In this document: in pieces, positions 1 to 10,206 of the stretch | How positions within the stretch are numbered: the stretch's first letter is position 1 | Layout of the letters: each line of letters begins with the position of its first letter | DNA from: Arthrobacter antioxidans | GTDB lineage: Bacteria; Actinomycetota; Actinomycetes; Actinomycetales; Micrococcaceae | Direction of reading: 5' to 3' | NCBI RefSeq assembly: GCF_023100725.1 | Contig: NZ_CP095501.1 | Coordinates: 1,116,001-1,180,000, forward strand | DNA: 64,000 bases | Translations under genes and position numbers: made by a program | The notes under the pieces: generated by a model | Told to the model about the DNA's origin: nothing | The model's database searches: none | What the model saw: the letters and a program-made list of their open reading frames with translations, nothing else

Positions 1-1
1 C

Positions 2-2725
2 GTGCTCGTGGACGCGATGGTGCCGTTCATGGGCGAGCTGCCGGCCGGCTCGATCGCCGTCGTCCTCGAACCGGAGAAGGTCCGCACCCGCGCGCACGAT
101 CTCGCGGCCACGAACGAGGAGTTCCTCGCGGCCGCCTGGTCCACGGCGTCCGACGGCGGCGCCGCACCGCTGGACCTCGGCGGCGCCCTGGGCACCGACC
201 TGCAGGAGGCGAGCTTCCGGTCCCTCGCCGACACGCGGGCCACGGCGCTCGCCCACGCGGTCGCCTGGTGGGGCATCACGTCCTTCGGGGCGGACGAGGA
301 GCTGACCGACGTCGACAGCTTCACCCTGCACGCCCGCGAGCCGCGTGGCTACCAGGGCGATGTCGCCGAGATGATGGACTTCATCGGCGGGCGGGTCCGC
401 GACCAGTGGCGCGTCGTCGTCGCCACGGAGGGCCCCGGCCCGGCGGAGCGCCTCGCGGAGCTCTTCCACGACAACGACATCCCGACGAGCCGCGTCGACT
501 CCCTCGACGCCGCACCGCAGCCGGGCATCATCGGGATCACCACGGCATGCGCCGGCCGCGGCTTCGTGGTGGACGGGCTCAAGCTGGGACTGCTCACCGA
601 GGCCGATCTCCTCGGCCGTACGAGCGCCTCGGGGACGCGCGACATGCGGAAGATGCCCTCGCGGCGCCGCAACGCCGTCGACCCCCTGCAGCTCAAGGAA
701 GGCGACTTCGTGGTGCACGAGCAGCACGGCGTCGCGAAGTTCGTCGAACTGCTGCAGCGCTCCACCGGGGCCGGGCCCACCCGGACCACGCGCGAGTACC
801 TCGTGCTCGAGTACGCGCCGTCCAAGCGCGGTGCCCCCGGGGACCGCCTGTTCGTGCCCACGGACCAGCTGGACCAGGTGACGCGCTACGTGGGCGGGGA
901 CGCCCCGGCGCTGAGCAAGATGGGCGGCTCCGACTGGAGCAAGACCAAGAACCAGGCCCGCAAGGCCGTCAAGGAGATCGCCGGCGAGCTCATCCGCCTC
1001 TACTCCGCCCGCATGGCGTCCAAGGGCTACGCCTTCGGACCGGACACGCCGTGGCAGCGCGAACTCGAGGAGGCGTTCCCCTACGTCGAGACGCCCGACC
1101 AGCTGACCACCATCAACGAGGTCAAGGCGGACATGGAGCGCGAGGTCCCCATGGACCGGCTGGTCTCCGGCGACGTGGGCTACGGCAAGACGGAGATCGC
1201 CGTCCGCGCAGCGTTCAAGGCCGTGCAGGACGGCAAGCAGGTGGCCGTGCTCGTGCCCACCACGCTCCTGGTCCAGCAGCACTTCGAGACGTTCTCGGAG
1301 CGTTTCTCCGGCTTCCCCGTCCGTGTCCGCGCGCTGTCCCGGTTCCAGACGGCCAAGGAGTCGCGCGAGACCGCGGCGGGCCTCACCTCGGGCGCGGTCG
1401 ACGTCGTCATCGGCACGCACCGCCTGCTGTCGAAGGAGATCGCGTTCAAGGACCTCGGGCTCGTGATCGTGGACGAGGAGCAGCGCTTCGGCGTGGAACA
1501 CAAGGAGGCGCTGAAGAAGATGCGCACCAACGTGGACGTCTTGGCGATGAGCGCCACCCCCATCCCGCGGACGCTCGAGATGTCCCTGACCGGCATCCGC
1601 GAGACCTCCACGCTCGCCACGCCCCCGGAGGAACGCCACCCGGTCCTCACCTACGTGGGCCCCTACACCCACAAGCAGGCCTCCGCCGCGATCCGGCGCG
1701 AACTGATGCGCGAGGGCCAGGTGTTCTTCGTGCACAACCGTGTGTCCTCGATCGACCGCACGGCCGCGCAGCTCAGGGAGCTCGTGCCCGAGGCGCGCAT
1801 CGCCGTCGCGCACGGCCAGATGACGGAGTCCCGCCTCGAGCAGATCATCGTGGACTTCTGGGAGAAGCGGTTCGACGTCCTCGTCTGCACCACGATCATC
1901 GAGACGGGCCTGGACATCTCCAACGCCAACACGCTGATCGTGGACCGCGCCGACTCCTACGGGCTGTCCCAGCTGCACCAGCTCCGCGGACGCGTGGGCC
2001 GTGGGCGGGAGCGGGCCTACGCGTACTTCCTGTACCCGTCGGAGAAGCCGCTCGGCGAGGTGGCCCTCGAGCGCCTCAAGGCCGTGGCGTCCCACAACGA
2101 ACTGGGCGCCGGCATGCAGCTGGCCATGAAGGACCTCGAGATCCGCGGCGCCGGCAACATGCTGGGCGGCGAGCAGTCCGGGCACATCCAGGGCGTGGGG
2201 TTCGACCTCTACATCCGGCTGGTCGGCGAGGCCGTCGCGAACTTCCGCGGCGAGGCCGAGGAGAAGGCGGCGGAGATGAAGATCGAGCTGCCGATCAACG
2301 CGCACCTGCCGCACGACTACGTGCCGGGGGAGCGGCTGCGCCTCGAGGCCTACCGCAAGCTGGCCTCCGCCATCACGGACGAGGCGATCGACGCCGTCGT
2401 CGCCGAACTCAAGGACCGCTACGGGGAGCCGCCCGCGGCCGTGGAGAACCTCATCTCCGTGGCACGCTTCCGGGTGTCCGCCCGGGCCCTCGGGCTCACG
2501 GACGTGGCGCTGCAGGGCAACTTCATCAAGTTCGCCCCGGCCGAGCTGCCGGAGTCCAAGCAGATGCGCCTGCTGCGGATGTACCCGGGCGCCGCCGTGA
2601 AGCCCGCGCTCAACGCGGTGCTGGTCCCGAAGCCGAAGACCGCGAGGATCGGCGGCCGGGACCTCGTGGACGCCGAGATCCTGGACTGGGCGAGGAACGT
2701 GCTCGACTCCGTGTTCACCCCGTAG
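2..2725 (+). CDS. mfd: Transcription-repair coupling factor Mfd (5' end outside window)
   Basis: ATP-dependent DNA translocase that displaces RNA polymerase stalled at lesions and recruits UvrA for transcription-coupled repair. The 907 visible residues hold the CarD-like RNA polymerase interaction domain (EGDFVVHEQHGVAKF, near residue 235), the RecG-like motor with Walker A GDVGYGKTE (near 390) and DEEQ box VDEEQRFGV, the C-terminal helicase half with RGRVGRGRERAYAYF (near 665), and the TRCF C-terminal domain. Family members are about 1150-1200 residues, so roughly 250-300 N-terminal residues (the UvrB-like region) lie upstream of base 1. The frame stays open to the window edge, so the true start is not here. 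Identification is secure. Confidence 0.97.
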   Translation: MLVDAMVPFMGELPAGSIAVVLEPEKVRTRAHDLAATNEEFLAAAWSTASDGGAAPLDLGGALGTDLQEASFRSLADTRATALAHAVAWWGITSFGADEELTDVDSFTLHAREPRGYQGDVAEMMDFIGGRVRDQWRVVVATEGPGPAERLAELFHDNDIPTSRVDSLDAAPQPGIIGITTACAGRGFVVDGLKLGLLTEADLLGRTSASGTRDMRKMPSRRRNAVDPLQLKEGDFVVHEQHGVAKFVELLQRSTGAGPTRTTREYLVLEYAPSKRGAPGDRLFVPTDQLDQVTRYVGGDAPALSKMGGSDWSKTKNQARKAVKEIAGELIRLYSARMASKGYAFGPDTPWQRELEEAFPYVETPDQLTTINEVKADMEREVPMDRLVSGDVGYGKTEIAVRAAFKAVQDGKQVAVLVPTTLLVQQHFETFSERFSGFPVRVRALSRFQTAKESRETAAGLTSGAVDVVIGTHRLLSKEIAFKDLGLVIVDEEQRFGVEHKEALKKMRTNVDVLAMSATPIPRTLEMSLTGIRETSTLATPPEERHPVLTYVGPYTHKQASAAIRRELMREGQVFFVHNRVSSIDRTAAQLRELVPEARIAVAHGQMTESRLEQIIVDFWEKRFDVLVCTTIIETGLDISNANTLIVDRADSYGLSQLHQLRGRVGRGRERAYAYFLYPSEKPLGEVALERLKAVASHNELGAGMQLAMKDLEIRGAGNMLGGEQSGHIQGVGFDLYIRLVGEAVANFRGEAEEKAAEMKIELPINAHLPHDYVPGERLRLEAYRKLASAITDEAIDAVVAELKDRYGEPPAAVENLISVARFRVSARALGLTDVALQGNFIKFAPAELPESKQMRLLRMYPGAAVKPALNAVLVPKPKTARIGGRDLVDAEILDWARNVLDSVFTP

Positions 2726-2751
2726 GCGACGGGCCCGGGTCCCGCCAGGAG

Positions 2752-3222
2752 TCAGCGGCGCGGACCGCTCTTCCGGTGGTCCGTCCTGGCCGCTGCCGTC
2801 GGCGCGTTGTGCTGTGGGAGGCGCAGCGCGCGGAGGGCCAGCACGGTCACCGGCACGAGGGTCACATGGCACAGCGCCAGCGCGACTGTGCTCGGCCCGT
2901 CGAAGTCGGCGGGGATCGTCAGGGCGACGATCGTGCCGAGCTCGACGATCGGGGCGACGATCAGCGCGACCGTCACCACCCCCGGCCACCAGCGGCGCGT
3001 CACGGCGACGACGGTGAGGCCGAGCGTCAGCGGGATGATCGTGAAGGCGGCCACGACGGCGGCGTTGACGGTCGCGGGCCCCGCCGGTGACGTGAACGCG
3101 TAGGTCCCCCCTGCGAGTGCCCCGATGAAGAAGATGACCAGGTTCACGACGACGGCCGCAGCGACGGCCAGGGCGATGACCCTGACGACCGCAGGATCGG
3201 CGGTATCTGTTGTTCCGGTCAT
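2752..3222 (-). CDS. DUF6069-like four-helix membrane protein
   Basis: About 156 residues, starting at an ATG (3222) preceded by a GAAGGGAA ribosome-binding sequence; a longer upstream reading has no such signal. The sequence shows four hydrophobic segments (starts RVIALAVAAAVVVNLVIFF, ends VTLVPVTVLALRAL) separated by short loops, and a basic C-terminus rich in Arg and Lys. The layout resembles the DUF6069 family of actinobacterial membrane proteins, which has no known function. It lies tail-to-tail with mfd with a 26-base gap, so it is transcribed independently. Family assignment is from memory of the pattern and is moderate. Confidence 0.65.
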   Translation of the reverse strand: MTGTTDTADPAVVRVIALAVAAAVVVNLVIFFIGALAGGTYAFTSPAGPATVNAAVVAAFTIIPLTLGLTVVAVTRRWWPGVVTVALIVAPIVELGTIVALTIPADFDGPSTVALALCHVTLVPVTVLALRALRLPQHNAPTAAARTDHRKSGPRR

Positions 3223-3362
3223 GCGTCCGTTCCCTTCTCGAGCGCCCCGGAGGTGTTCCGGAGCGTGGAGCAGGCATCGGGACCGTCCAGTCGGCGTTCC
3301 CACGCCGATCCATGCCCTCCACTGTGGACCGATCGCGGGGCGGGATCAAGGGGGGCGGAAAC

Positions 3363-3395
3363 GAGAGAGGCCGCCCCATCGGGGCGGCCTTTCTC
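3363..3395 (-). terminator. Intrinsic terminator-like hairpin
   Basis: Arms AGGCCGCCCC (3368-3377) and GGGGCGGCCT (3381-3390) are perfect complements around an ATC loop, extended by nearly complementary GAGA/TCTC flanks. Read on the minus strand it sits about 30 bases past the stop at 3422 and is followed by TCTCTCGTTTCC, so it probably ends that transcript. Confidence 0.7.
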
Positions 3396-3421
3396 GTCGA
3401 CGGCGCGGATCTGCGCGGTCG

Positions 3422-3709
3422 TTACGAGCTGACGCTCGCCGAGGTTTCCTTCTCGTCCGTCCGGTTGCCCTCGGCGAGGTTGTAACCGGTGTCGGAGCGG
3501 CCCAGGATGCCCTGCGGGATGAAGAATGCGAGGAACGAGATGACCACGATGGCCGCCATCGGCCAGACGGTGTCGAGGGTCAGCCAGTTGAGCAGGTAGA
3601 TGCCCAGCAGGAAGGCGCCGAAGATGACCACGAACACCACGACGTTCTCGACGAGGTGGCCTTCGCCGGCGTGGGAGGGCTGCTTCGCGCCGGTGGGTTC
3701 GTGTGACAT
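3422..3709 (-). CDS. Small two-helix membrane protein, function unknown
   Basis: A 95-residue protein with a His/Gly-containing polar N-terminus (about 20 residues), two transmembrane helices (NVVVFVVIFGAFLLGIYLL near 22-41 and MAAIVVISFLAFFIPQGIL near 51-69), and a polar, acidic C-terminus. The start ATG at 3709 follows an AAGGAG-type sequence on the minus strand (reads as ggagacccc before the ATG). I do not recognise a named domain. It lies between deoC and a terminator hairpin on the same strand as deoC, about 90 bases downstream of deoC's stop, and could be its last co-transcribed gene. It looks real from codon usage, RBS and the hairpin after it. Confidence 0.7.
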   Translation of the reverse strand: MSHEPTGAKQPSHAGEGHLVENVVVFVVIFGAFLLGIYLLNWLTLDTVWPMAAIVVISFLAFFIPQGILGRSDTGYNLAEGNRTDEKETSASVSS

Positions 3710-3801
3710 GGGGTCTCCTTGACTGCGTTCGTGCGTGCCGGGTCTACTGCTGGGTCTGCTGGTGGATCTGCTGCTCGGGCCGCGGGCGGGGCTCCTGGTG
3801 G

Positions 3802-4491
3802 TCAGTAGCCTGCCGCGCCCTGTTCACCCTTAACGATAGCGACTCCGGAGCTCGCCCCGATACGCGTGGCCCCCGCGTCGATCATCGCGCGTGCGTCCTC
3901 GAGGGACCGCACCCCGCCCGAGGCCTTCACGCCGAGGTCCGGACCCACGGTCTTCCGCATGAGGGCGACGTCCTCGACGGTGGCGCCGCCGCCGTTGAAG
4001 CCGGTGGACGTCTTGACGAAGTCCGCGCCCGCCTCGACGGCCGCCTCGCAGGCGAGGACCTTCTGCTCGTCCGTGAGCAGGGAGGTCTCGATGATGACCT
4101 TGAGGATGGCGCCGTGCTCGTGGACGGCATCGGCGACGGCGAGGATGTCCCGGACGAGGAGTGCGCGGTCCCCGGCGCGCGCGGCCGCGATGTCGACGAC
4201 CATGTCGATCTCGTCGGCGCCGTCGGCCACCGCGCCCTGGGCCTCGAAGACCTTGACCTCGGTGGTGGTGGCGCCGAGGGGGAACCCGATGACGGAGCAG
4301 GTGAGGACACCGGTGTCCTTCACCGCCGTGCGCACGGTGCTGACCCAGACGGGGTTCACGCAGACGGACTTGAACGAGTACTCGACCGCCTCGCGGCAGA
4401 CCGTGAGGATCTGCTCACGGCTGGCCTCGGGCTTCAGGAGGGTGTGGTCGATGTAGGAGGCGAGGGATACGTCGTTAGGCATGCTCCCCAT
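3802..4491 (-). CDS. deoC: Deoxyribose-phosphate aldolase
   Basis: Cleaves 2-deoxyribose 5-phosphate to acetaldehyde and glyceraldehyde 3-phosphate in the cytosol, the last step of deoxynucleoside catabolism. The 229-residue protein has IDHTLLKP at the N-terminus, the DEIDMVVD strand, the Schiff-base lysine in FVKTSTGF and the proton-relay lysine in GVKASGGVR, in a complete class I TIM barrel. Two ATGs (4491 and 4482) are possible; neither has well-spaced Shine-Dalgarno sequence, so the start is uncertain by three codons. It follows the phosphomutase and purine nucleoside phosphorylase genes on the same strand, which together give a nucleoside-salvage route from nucleoside to central metabolism. 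Confidence 0.95.
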   Translation of the reverse strand: MGSMPNDVSLASYIDHTLLKPEASREQILTVCREAVEYSFKSVCVNPVWVSTVRTAVKDTGVLTCSVIGFPLGATTTEVKVFEAQGAVADGADEIDMVVDIAAARAGDRALLVRDILAVADAVHEHGAILKVIIETSLLTDEQKVLACEAAVEAGADFVKTSTGFNGGGATVEDVALMRKTVGPDLGVKASGGVRSLEDARAMIDAGATRIGASSGVAIVKGEQGAAGY

Positions 4492-4553
4492 CTTTCCATG
4501 TCGGTGCCCCTCGTGCCCCCGTGCCCGCCGTGCCCGCCGTCGAGAGGGCAGTG

Positions 4554-6287
4554 TCAGAGGCCGAGGGCCCCGGCGACGTCGCGCTTGACCGCCTCGAGGC
4601 GCACGCGGGCGGACTCCTTCGCCTCATCGAGCCCGGCGGCGGACCCGACCGGCTCCACCACCTCGAGGTAGCACTTCAGTTTCGGCTCCGTGCCGCTGGG
4701 CCGGATGATGATCCGCGTCCGGTCCTGCGTGAGGTAGCGGAGCCCGTCGGTGGGCGGGAGGTGCGCGGAGCCCTCCGCGAGGTCCTCGGCGACGGCCACG
4801 GGGGAGCCGGCGAAGGACGACGGCGGGGTCTCCCGGAGCCGGCCCATCATGGCGCCGAGCAGGTCGAGGCTGTCCACGCGGACCGAGAGCTGGTCCGCGG
4901 CGTGCAGGCCGTGCACCAGGAAGGCGTCGTCGAGCAGGTCGAAGAGGGTGCGGCCTGCGGCCTTCGTCGCGGCGGCGAGTTCGGCGAGCAGCAGACCGGC
5001 GGAGATGCCGTCCTTGTCCCGCACCAGCTCCGGGGCCACGCAGTAGCCGAGGGCCTCCTCGTACCCGAAGGAGAGGTCGTGGACGCGGGCGATCCACTTG
5101 AAGCCGGTCAGCGTCTGCTCGTGGTCGATACCCGAGGCCGCGGCGATCCTGCCGAGCAGGCGGGAGGAGACGATCGAGTTCGCGAAGACCGCGGTCCGCG
5201 GGGCGGCGGCAGCCTCGGAGACGGAGCTGCCCGTCGCGAGGCGGGCCGCGAGGTGCAGGCCGAGCAGTGTGCCCACCTCGTCGCCGCGCAGCATGCGCCA
5301 CGCGCCGGTGGAGGGTTCGCGGGCCGCGAGGGCCACGCGGTCGGCGTCGGGGTCGTTGGCGATCACGAGGTCCGCGCCGACCTGCGCCGCGGTCTCGAGG
5401 GCGAGGTCCAGGGCACCGGGTTCCTCCGGATTGGGGAACGCGACGGTGGGGAAGTCGGGGTCCGGTTCGGCCTGGCGTGCGACGACGGTGACGTCGTCGA
5501 ACCCGGCGGCCGCCAGCACCGCCTGCGCGGTCCGTCCGCCCACCCCGTGCAGGGGCGTCAGGACGATCTTCAGGTCGCGGTCCGTCAGGTGGGGGTCGGC
5601 GAGGGCCGCGACGGAGGCCACGTAGTCGGTCTCGATGGCCTCCGGCAGGACCGTCCAGCCGGACGCCGCGAGCGGGATGTCCCGGACGGCGTCGATGTGG
5701 GCGGCGATCCCGGCGTCGTGCGGGGCCACGATCTGGACGCCGCGGGCGTCCTCCTCGACGGCGCGCCCGCCGAGGTAGACCTTGTACCCGTTGTCCTGCG
5801 GCGGGTTGTGGCTCGCGGTGACCATGATGCCCACCTCGCACGCGAGGGCGCGGATGGCGTAGGCGAGTACCGGCGTCGGCAGTTCGCGGGGCATGAGGAA
5901 CGTCTGGATCCCGGCGGCGGTGAGGATGGCCGCGGTCTCCTCGGCGAAGATGCGGGAGTTGTGCCGGGCATCGAACCCGACGACGGCGCGCGGTGCGTAG
6001 GCGCCGGCCGCGAGGTCCAGCGCGTGGGCGGCGACCCCCGCGGCGGCCCGGCGGACCACCACGCGGTTCATGCGGTTGGGGCCCGCCCCGAGGGCTGCGC
6101 GCAGCCCTGCCGTGCCGAACAGGAGCGGACCCGAGAAGCTGTCCTGCAGCTCCAGCTCCGCGGCGGTGTCACCGGAGCGCACCTGCCCGGCCAGGGTCCT
6201 GAGCTCCTCCGCCGTCCGTGGATCCGGGTCGGTGGCCGCCCAGGCGTCGGCGGCGGCGAGGAGGGTGTCCAGGGCGGAGGTGGTCAT
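4554..6287 (-). CDS. Phospho-sugar mutase (phosphoglucomutase/phosphopentomutase type)
   Basis: A 577-residue alpha-D-phosphohexomutase-superfamily enzyme. The N-terminal FGTAGLRA motif (near 58), catalytic phosphoserine loop [15 protein letters not shown] (near 157), metal-binding NDPDADR (near 307) and the C-terminal phosphate-binding [10 protein letters not shown] (near 530) are all present, so the enzyme should be active. The start ATG (6287) follows AAGGGA at good spacing. Its position between purine nucleoside phosphorylase and deoC suggests that it interconverts ribose/deoxyribose 1- and 5-phosphates, as PgcA-like mutases can, rather than acting only on glucose or mannose phosphates. 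Annotated homologues are often called PmmB; substrate cannot be settled from sequence. Confidence 0.9.
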   Translation of the reverse strand: MTTSALDTLLAAADAWAATDPDPRTAEELRTLAGQVRSGDTAAELELQDSFSGPLLFGTAGLRAALGAGPNRMNRVVVRRAAAGVAAHALDLAAGAYAPRAVVGFDARHNSRIFAEETAAILTAAGIQTFLMPRELPTPVLAYAIRALACEVGIMVTASHNPPQDNGYKVYLGGRAVEEDARGVQIVAPHDAGIAAHIDAVRDIPLAASGWTVLPEAIETDYVASVAALADPHLTDRDLKIVLTPLHGVGGRTAQAVLAAAGFDDVTVVARQAEPDPDFPTVAFPNPEEPGALDLALETAAQVGADLVIANDPDADRVALAAREPSTGAWRMLRGDEVGTLLGLHLAARLATGSSVSEAAAAPRTAVFANSIVSSRLLGRIAAASGIDHEQTLTGFKWIARVHDLSFGYEEALGYCVAPELVRDKDGISAGLLLAELAAATKAAGRTLFDLLDDAFLVHGLHAADQLSVRVDSLDLLGAMMGRLRETPPSSFAGSPVAVAEDLAEGSAHLPPTDGLRYLTQDRTRIIIRPSGTEPKLKCYLEVVEPVGSAAGLDEAKESARVRLEAVKRDVAGALGL

Positions 6288-6365
6288 GCGGGTCCCTTAC
6301 GTGGGTGGGCGGCGGGGGAGCGGCGCCGATGCCGCCGTGGACGGCGGCGCCGGGCCGGGGTGCGG

Positions 6366-7166
6366 CTAGAGCGTGGCGACGATGTCGGCGAGCAGGCGGG
6401 AGATGCGCGGTCCCGCCGCCTGGCCGGTCTCGAGGACCTCGGTGTGGCTGAGCGGGACGGGGCTGATCCCGGCCGCGAGGTTCGTCACGAGTGACAGGCC
6501 GAAGACCTCCATGCCGGCGTGCCGGGCCGCGATGGCCTCGAGTGCCGTGGACATGCCCACGAGGTCGGCGCCGATGCGCCTGGCGTACTGGACCTCGGCA
6601 GGCGTCTCGTAGTGGGGTCCCGTGAACTGCGCGTACACGCCCTCCTCGAGCGTGGGGTCCACGCGGCGGGCGAGTTCGCGCAGGCGCGGGGAGTAGAGGT
6701 CCGTGAGGTCCACGAACGTGGCGCCCTCGAGCGGCGAGGACGCCGTGAGGTTGATGTGGTCGCTGATCAGCACGGGGGTGCCGGGCTGCCAGTGCTCCCG
6801 CAGGCCGCCGCACCCGTTGGTGAGGATCATCGTCGTCGCGCCCGTCGCGGCCGCGGTGCGGACGCCGTGCACCACGGCCCGCACGCCCTTGCCCTCGTAG
6901 AAGTGGGTGCGGGCCCCCAGGACCAGCGCGCGCTTACCCGCGGGCGTGAGGACGGAGCGGATGGTGCCGGTGTGGCCGACGACGGCGGGGGCCGAGAAGC
7001 CGGGGATGTCCGCGGCGTCGAGGGTGTGCGTGGTCTCGCCGATGAGCTCGGCGGCCTCCCCCCAGCCGGAGCCGAGGACGAGTGCGGTGTCATGCCGGTC
7101 GATGCCGGTGGCGCGGGCGATGTGGCCGGCAGCGTCGCGGGCCAGGTCAAAGGGATCAGAAGTCAC
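6366..7166 (-). CDS. punA: Purine-nucleoside phosphorylase (trimeric class)
   Basis: Phosphorolyses purine (deoxy)nucleosides to the free base plus (deoxy)ribose 1-phosphate. The 266-residue length, the phosphate-binding LVLGSGWG near residue 30, the GHTG loop, LTNGCGGLR, the [13 protein letters not shown] segment and the purine-site [14 protein letters not shown] fit the PNP/MTAP trimeric family. It starts with GTG at 7166. It is the first gene of the salvage group and diverges from the lpdA-like gene, whose start lies 56 bases away, so the intergenic segment must contain both promoters. Confidence 0.95.
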   Translation of the reverse strand: MTSDPFDLARDAAGHIARATGIDRHDTALVLGSGWGEAAELIGETTHTLDAADIPGFSAPAVVGHTGTIRSVLTPAGKRALVLGARTHFYEGKGVRAVVHGVRTAAATGATTMILTNGCGGLREHWQPGTPVLISDHINLTASSPLEGATFVDLTDLYSPRLRELARRVDPTLEEGVYAQFTGPHYETPAEVQYARRIGADLVGMSTALEAIAARHAGMEVFGLSLVTNLAAGISPVPLSHTEVLETGQAAGPRISRLLADIVATL

Positions 7167-7222
7167 CGCTACAACCTACCCTCTATTTCCCGCGCGTCAG
7201 TGGCATGCGCGATGATGGGTCG

Positions 7223-8623
7223 GTGACCAACCAACTCGATTTCAGTTCATTACGCCTGGCGATCCTGGGCGGGGGACCCGGCGGCTACGAAGCGGCGCTG
7301 GTCGCGGCGTCGCTCGGTGCGAAGGTGACCATCGTGGAGCGCCAGGGCCTCGGCGGGTCGGCGGTCCTCACGGACGTCGTGCCGTCCAAGACCCTCATCG
7401 CGACGGCAGACACCATGACGCGCTTCACGGACGCGAGCGGGCTCGGGGTCCGGTTCTCCGAGGACAGCAAGGTCTATGCGGACCTGGACAAGGTCAACCA
7501 GCGCCTCCTGAAGCTCGCCGTCGAGCAGTCCTCCGACATCCGCGCCACCCTGGAACGCCTCGGCGTACAAGTCATCATCGGCACGGGCAAGCTGCTCGAC
7601 AACCACCGCCTCGAGGTCCGGTCCGGGGGAGAGACGAGCATCGTCGAGGCCGACGCCGTGCTCCTCGCGGTCGGCGCCACGCCGCGCGAGCTGCCGAGCG
7701 CCATGCCCGACGGCGAACGCATCTTCAACTGGACGCAGCTCTACAACCTCCGGGAGATCCCGGACCACCTGATCGTCGTCGGCTCGGGCGTCACCGGGGC
7801 GGAGTTCGCCAGCGCCTACAACGGGCTGGGCTCCAAGGTCACCCTGGTCTCCAGCCGCGACCGCGTGCTGCCGGGCGAGGACGCCGACGCCGCCGAGGTC
7901 CTCGAGGGCGTGTTCAAGGACCGCGGCATGACCGTCCTGTCGAAGTCCCGCGCCGAGGCGGTGGACCGCACGGACGGCGGCGTCGTCGTGCGCCTGGCGG
8001 ACGGCCGGACCGTGGAGGGCAGCCACTGCCTCGTCGCGGTCGGCGCCGTCCCCAACACCGTCGGGATCGGCCTCGAGGACGCCGGGGTCGCTGTCAGCGA
8101 GTCCGGGCACATCACGGTGGACGGCGTCTCCCGCACCACCGCGCCCAACGTGTATGCCGCCGGCGACTGCACCGGCGTCTTCGCGCTCGCCTCGGTGGCG
8201 GCGATGCAGGGGCGGATCGCCATCGCCCACCTCATGGGCGATTCCGTGAGCCCCATCAAGCTCAAGCAGGTCGCCTCGAACATCTTCACCTCCCCGGAGA
8301 TCGCCACCGTCGGCGTGACGGAGGAGGACATCGAGTCCGGGCGGTACCAGGGGGACATCGTCAAGCTCTCCCTGCACACCAACGCGCGGGCCAAGATGAT
8401 GAACGTCAAAGACGGTTTCGTGAAGGTGATCTCCCGCAAGGGCTCCGGCACGGTGATCGGGGGAGTCGTGGTCGGCCCCCGTGCGTCCGAGCTCATCTTC
8501 CCGCTGGCGCTCGCGGTGACGAAGAAGCTGCACGTGGACGACGTCGCCAACACGTTCACCGTGTATCCGTCGCTGACCGGCTCCATCTCCGAGGCGGCAC
8601 GCCGCCTGCACGTGCACATCTGA
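7223..8623 (+). CDS. lpdA: LpdA-type NAD(P)H:quinone reductase (cysteine-free lipoamide dehydrogenase relative)
   Basis: A 466-residue pyridine nucleotide-disulfide oxidoreductase with FAD-binding GGGPGGYEAA at the N-terminus, NAD(P)-binding VGSGVTGAEFA near 185, the second FAD motif YAAGDCTGVFALA near 310 and the dimerisation domain. The normal redox-active CxxxxC is replaced by SAVLTDVVP, so it cannot perform dithiol chemistry. It most resembles mycobacterial LpdA (Rv3303c), reported to reduce quinones with NAD(P)H. GTG at 7223 is taken as start; ATG at 7205 adds six residues. Linkage to the purine nucleoside phosphorylase and phosphomutase genes is also seen around Rv3303c-Rv3308. Confidence 0.85.
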   Translation: MTNQLDFSSLRLAILGGGPGGYEAALVAASLGAKVTIVERQGLGGSAVLTDVVPSKTLIATADTMTRFTDASGLGVRFSEDSKVYADLDKVNQRLLKLAVEQSSDIRATLERLGVQVIIGTGKLLDNHRLEVRSGGETSIVEADAVLLAVGATPRELPSAMPDGERIFNWTQLYNLREIPDHLIVVGSGVTGAEFASAYNGLGSKVTLVSSRDRVLPGEDADAAEVLEGVFKDRGMTVLSKSRAEAVDRTDGGVVVRLADGRTVEGSHCLVAVGAVPNTVGIGLEDAGVAVSESGHITVDGVSRTTAPNVYAAGDCTGVFALASVAAMQGRIAIAHLMGDSVSPIKLKQVASNIFTSPEIATVGVTEEDIESGRYQGDIVKLSLHTNARAKMMNVKDGFVKVISRKGSGTVIGGVVVGPRASELIFPLALAVTKKLHVDDVANTFTVYPSLTGSISEAARRLHVHI

Positions 8624-8780
8624 GCCCGGCACCGGGTTCCCGGTGTCCAGATGCTGGACAGGCTTATCCACCTGATGGACGCCGGTGGTCAGATATTGGC
8701 ATTCATCTGTTGCACGGACGCCGTGCTGCGGTGGCCTCGGGCCCCCGCGGCGGCGCCTCGTTTCAAGAAAGCCGACGCCA

Positions 8781-10193
8781 ATGACCTCCCCTACGTCCGC
8801 CAGTGCCGGCGGAACCACCAAGCCGTTGAACTCCCGGGGCAGGGTGATCTTCGCCAGCCTCATCGGAACAACGGTCGAGTTCTACGACTTCTACATCTAT
8901 GCCACGGCCGCCGTGCTGGTGTTCCCGGCCCTGTTCTTCCCGAACCAGACCTCCGCGAACCAGCTGCTCAGCTCCTTCGCCGTGTTCGGCGTCGCGTTCG
9001 TCGCCCGGCCGCTCGGGTCCATCGTCTTCGGCCACTTCGGCGACAAGATCGGGCGCAAGGCCACCCTCGTGGCCTCGCTGCTCACGATGGGCATCGCGAC
9101 CTTCCTGATCGGCCTGCTGCCGGCGGCGACGAACGACGGCTGGGTGTTCCTGGCCCCGCTGCTGCTCGTGGTGCTGCGCTTCCTCCAGGGCCTTGCGCTC
9201 GGTGGCGAGTGGAGCGGCGCGGCCCTGCTGGCCACCGAGAACGCCCCCGAGGGCAAGCGGGCCATCTACGGGACGTTCCCCCAGCTCGGTGCTCCGATCG
9301 GCTTCATCCTGGCCAACCTGCTGTTCGTCCTGCTGAGCACCGTCCTCACCCCGGAGGAGTTCCTCAGCTGGGGCTGGCGCGTGCCGTTCCTGCTGAGCGC
9401 GGTCATGGTGATCATCGGCCTCTACGTGCGGCTCAAGCTCATCGAGAGTGCGTCCTTCCAGAAGGTCCAGAACGAGGGCAAGGTGGTGAAGGTGCCGCTC
9501 GGCACCACCTTCCGCCTGCACTGGCGCAGCCTGATCCTCGGTACGTTCATCATGTTCGCGACCTACGTGCTCTTCTACTTCATGACCGCCTTCACCCTGA
9601 CCTACGGGACCGCGCCGTCGAGCGAGGAGCAGGCGCGGGCCAACGCCGAGGCGGCGGGCCGCGTGTTCACCGACGCGGATGCCGCGGCATTCGTGCCCGG
9701 CCTGGGCATGGCGCGCACCGACTTCCTCTGGATGCTGATCCTCGGCGTCGTGTTCTTCGGCATCTTCACGCTCGTGTCCGGTCCGCTGGCCGAGCGTTTC
9801 GGCCGGCGCAAGATGCTCCTCGGGACCACCGCGGGCATCGCCGTCTTCGGGCTCCTGTGGGCTCCCCTGTTCGGCGCGGGGACCGTGGGCGCCATGGCGC
9901 TGCTGATCATCGGCTTCATCCTCATGGGACTCACCTTCGGCCCCATGGCCGCGGTGCTGCCCGAGCTCTTCCCCGCCAACGTCCGCTACACGGGCTCGGC
10001 GGTGGCCTACAACGTGTCGAGCATGATCGGCGCCGCACCTGCCTCCTTCATCGCCGTGGCACTGTGGCAGGCCGCGGGCGGAAGCACCGTGCTGGTGGGC
10101 GCCTACCTGAGCGTGGCCGCCGTCGCCACCTTCATCGCGCTCTGGATCTCGCAGGAGACCCGGGATCGCGACTACGAGAACAACGTCGCCTGA
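8781..10193 (+). CDS. MHS-family MFS transporter (metabolite:H+ symporter)
   Basis: A 470-residue major facilitator with twelve predicted helices. Family signatures are the N-terminal GTTVEFYDFYIY, MFS motif A between TM2 and TM3 (GDKIGRKATL), the RFLQGLALGGEWSGAALL helix, and the repeat of motif A in the second half (AERFGRRKML). This matches the ShiA/ProP/YhjE-like MHS group, which imports organic acids, shikimate, betaine or similar solutes with protons. The substrate cannot be read from sequence, and no catabolic gene is adjacent. ATG at 8781 is chosen because family similarity begins shortly after it; the upstream open frame is low in recognisable protein character. A strong hairpin follows. 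Confidence 0.9.
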   Translation: MTSPTSASAGGTTKPLNSRGRVIFASLIGTTVEFYDFYIYATAAVLVFPALFFPNQTSANQLLSSFAVFGVAFVARPLGSIVFGHFGDKIGRKATLVASLLTMGIATFLIGLLPAATNDGWVFLAPLLLVVLRFLQGLALGGEWSGAALLATENAPEGKRAIYGTFPQLGAPIGFILANLLFVLLSTVLTPEEFLSWGWRVPFLLSAVMVIIGLYVRLKLIESASFQKVQNEGKVVKVPLGTTFRLHWRSLILGTFIMFATYVLFYFMTAFTLTYGTAPSSEEQARANAEAAGRVFTDADAAAFVPGLGMARTDFLWMLILGVVFFGIFTLVSGPLAERFGRRKMLLGTTAGIAVFGLLWAPLFGAGTVGAMALLIIGFILMGLTFGPMAAVLPELFPANVRYTGSAVAYNVSSMIGAAPASFIAVALWQAAGGSTVLVGAYLSVAAVATFIALWISQETRDRDYENNVA

Positions 10194-10206
10194 TCGGCTC
10201 CTAGCC

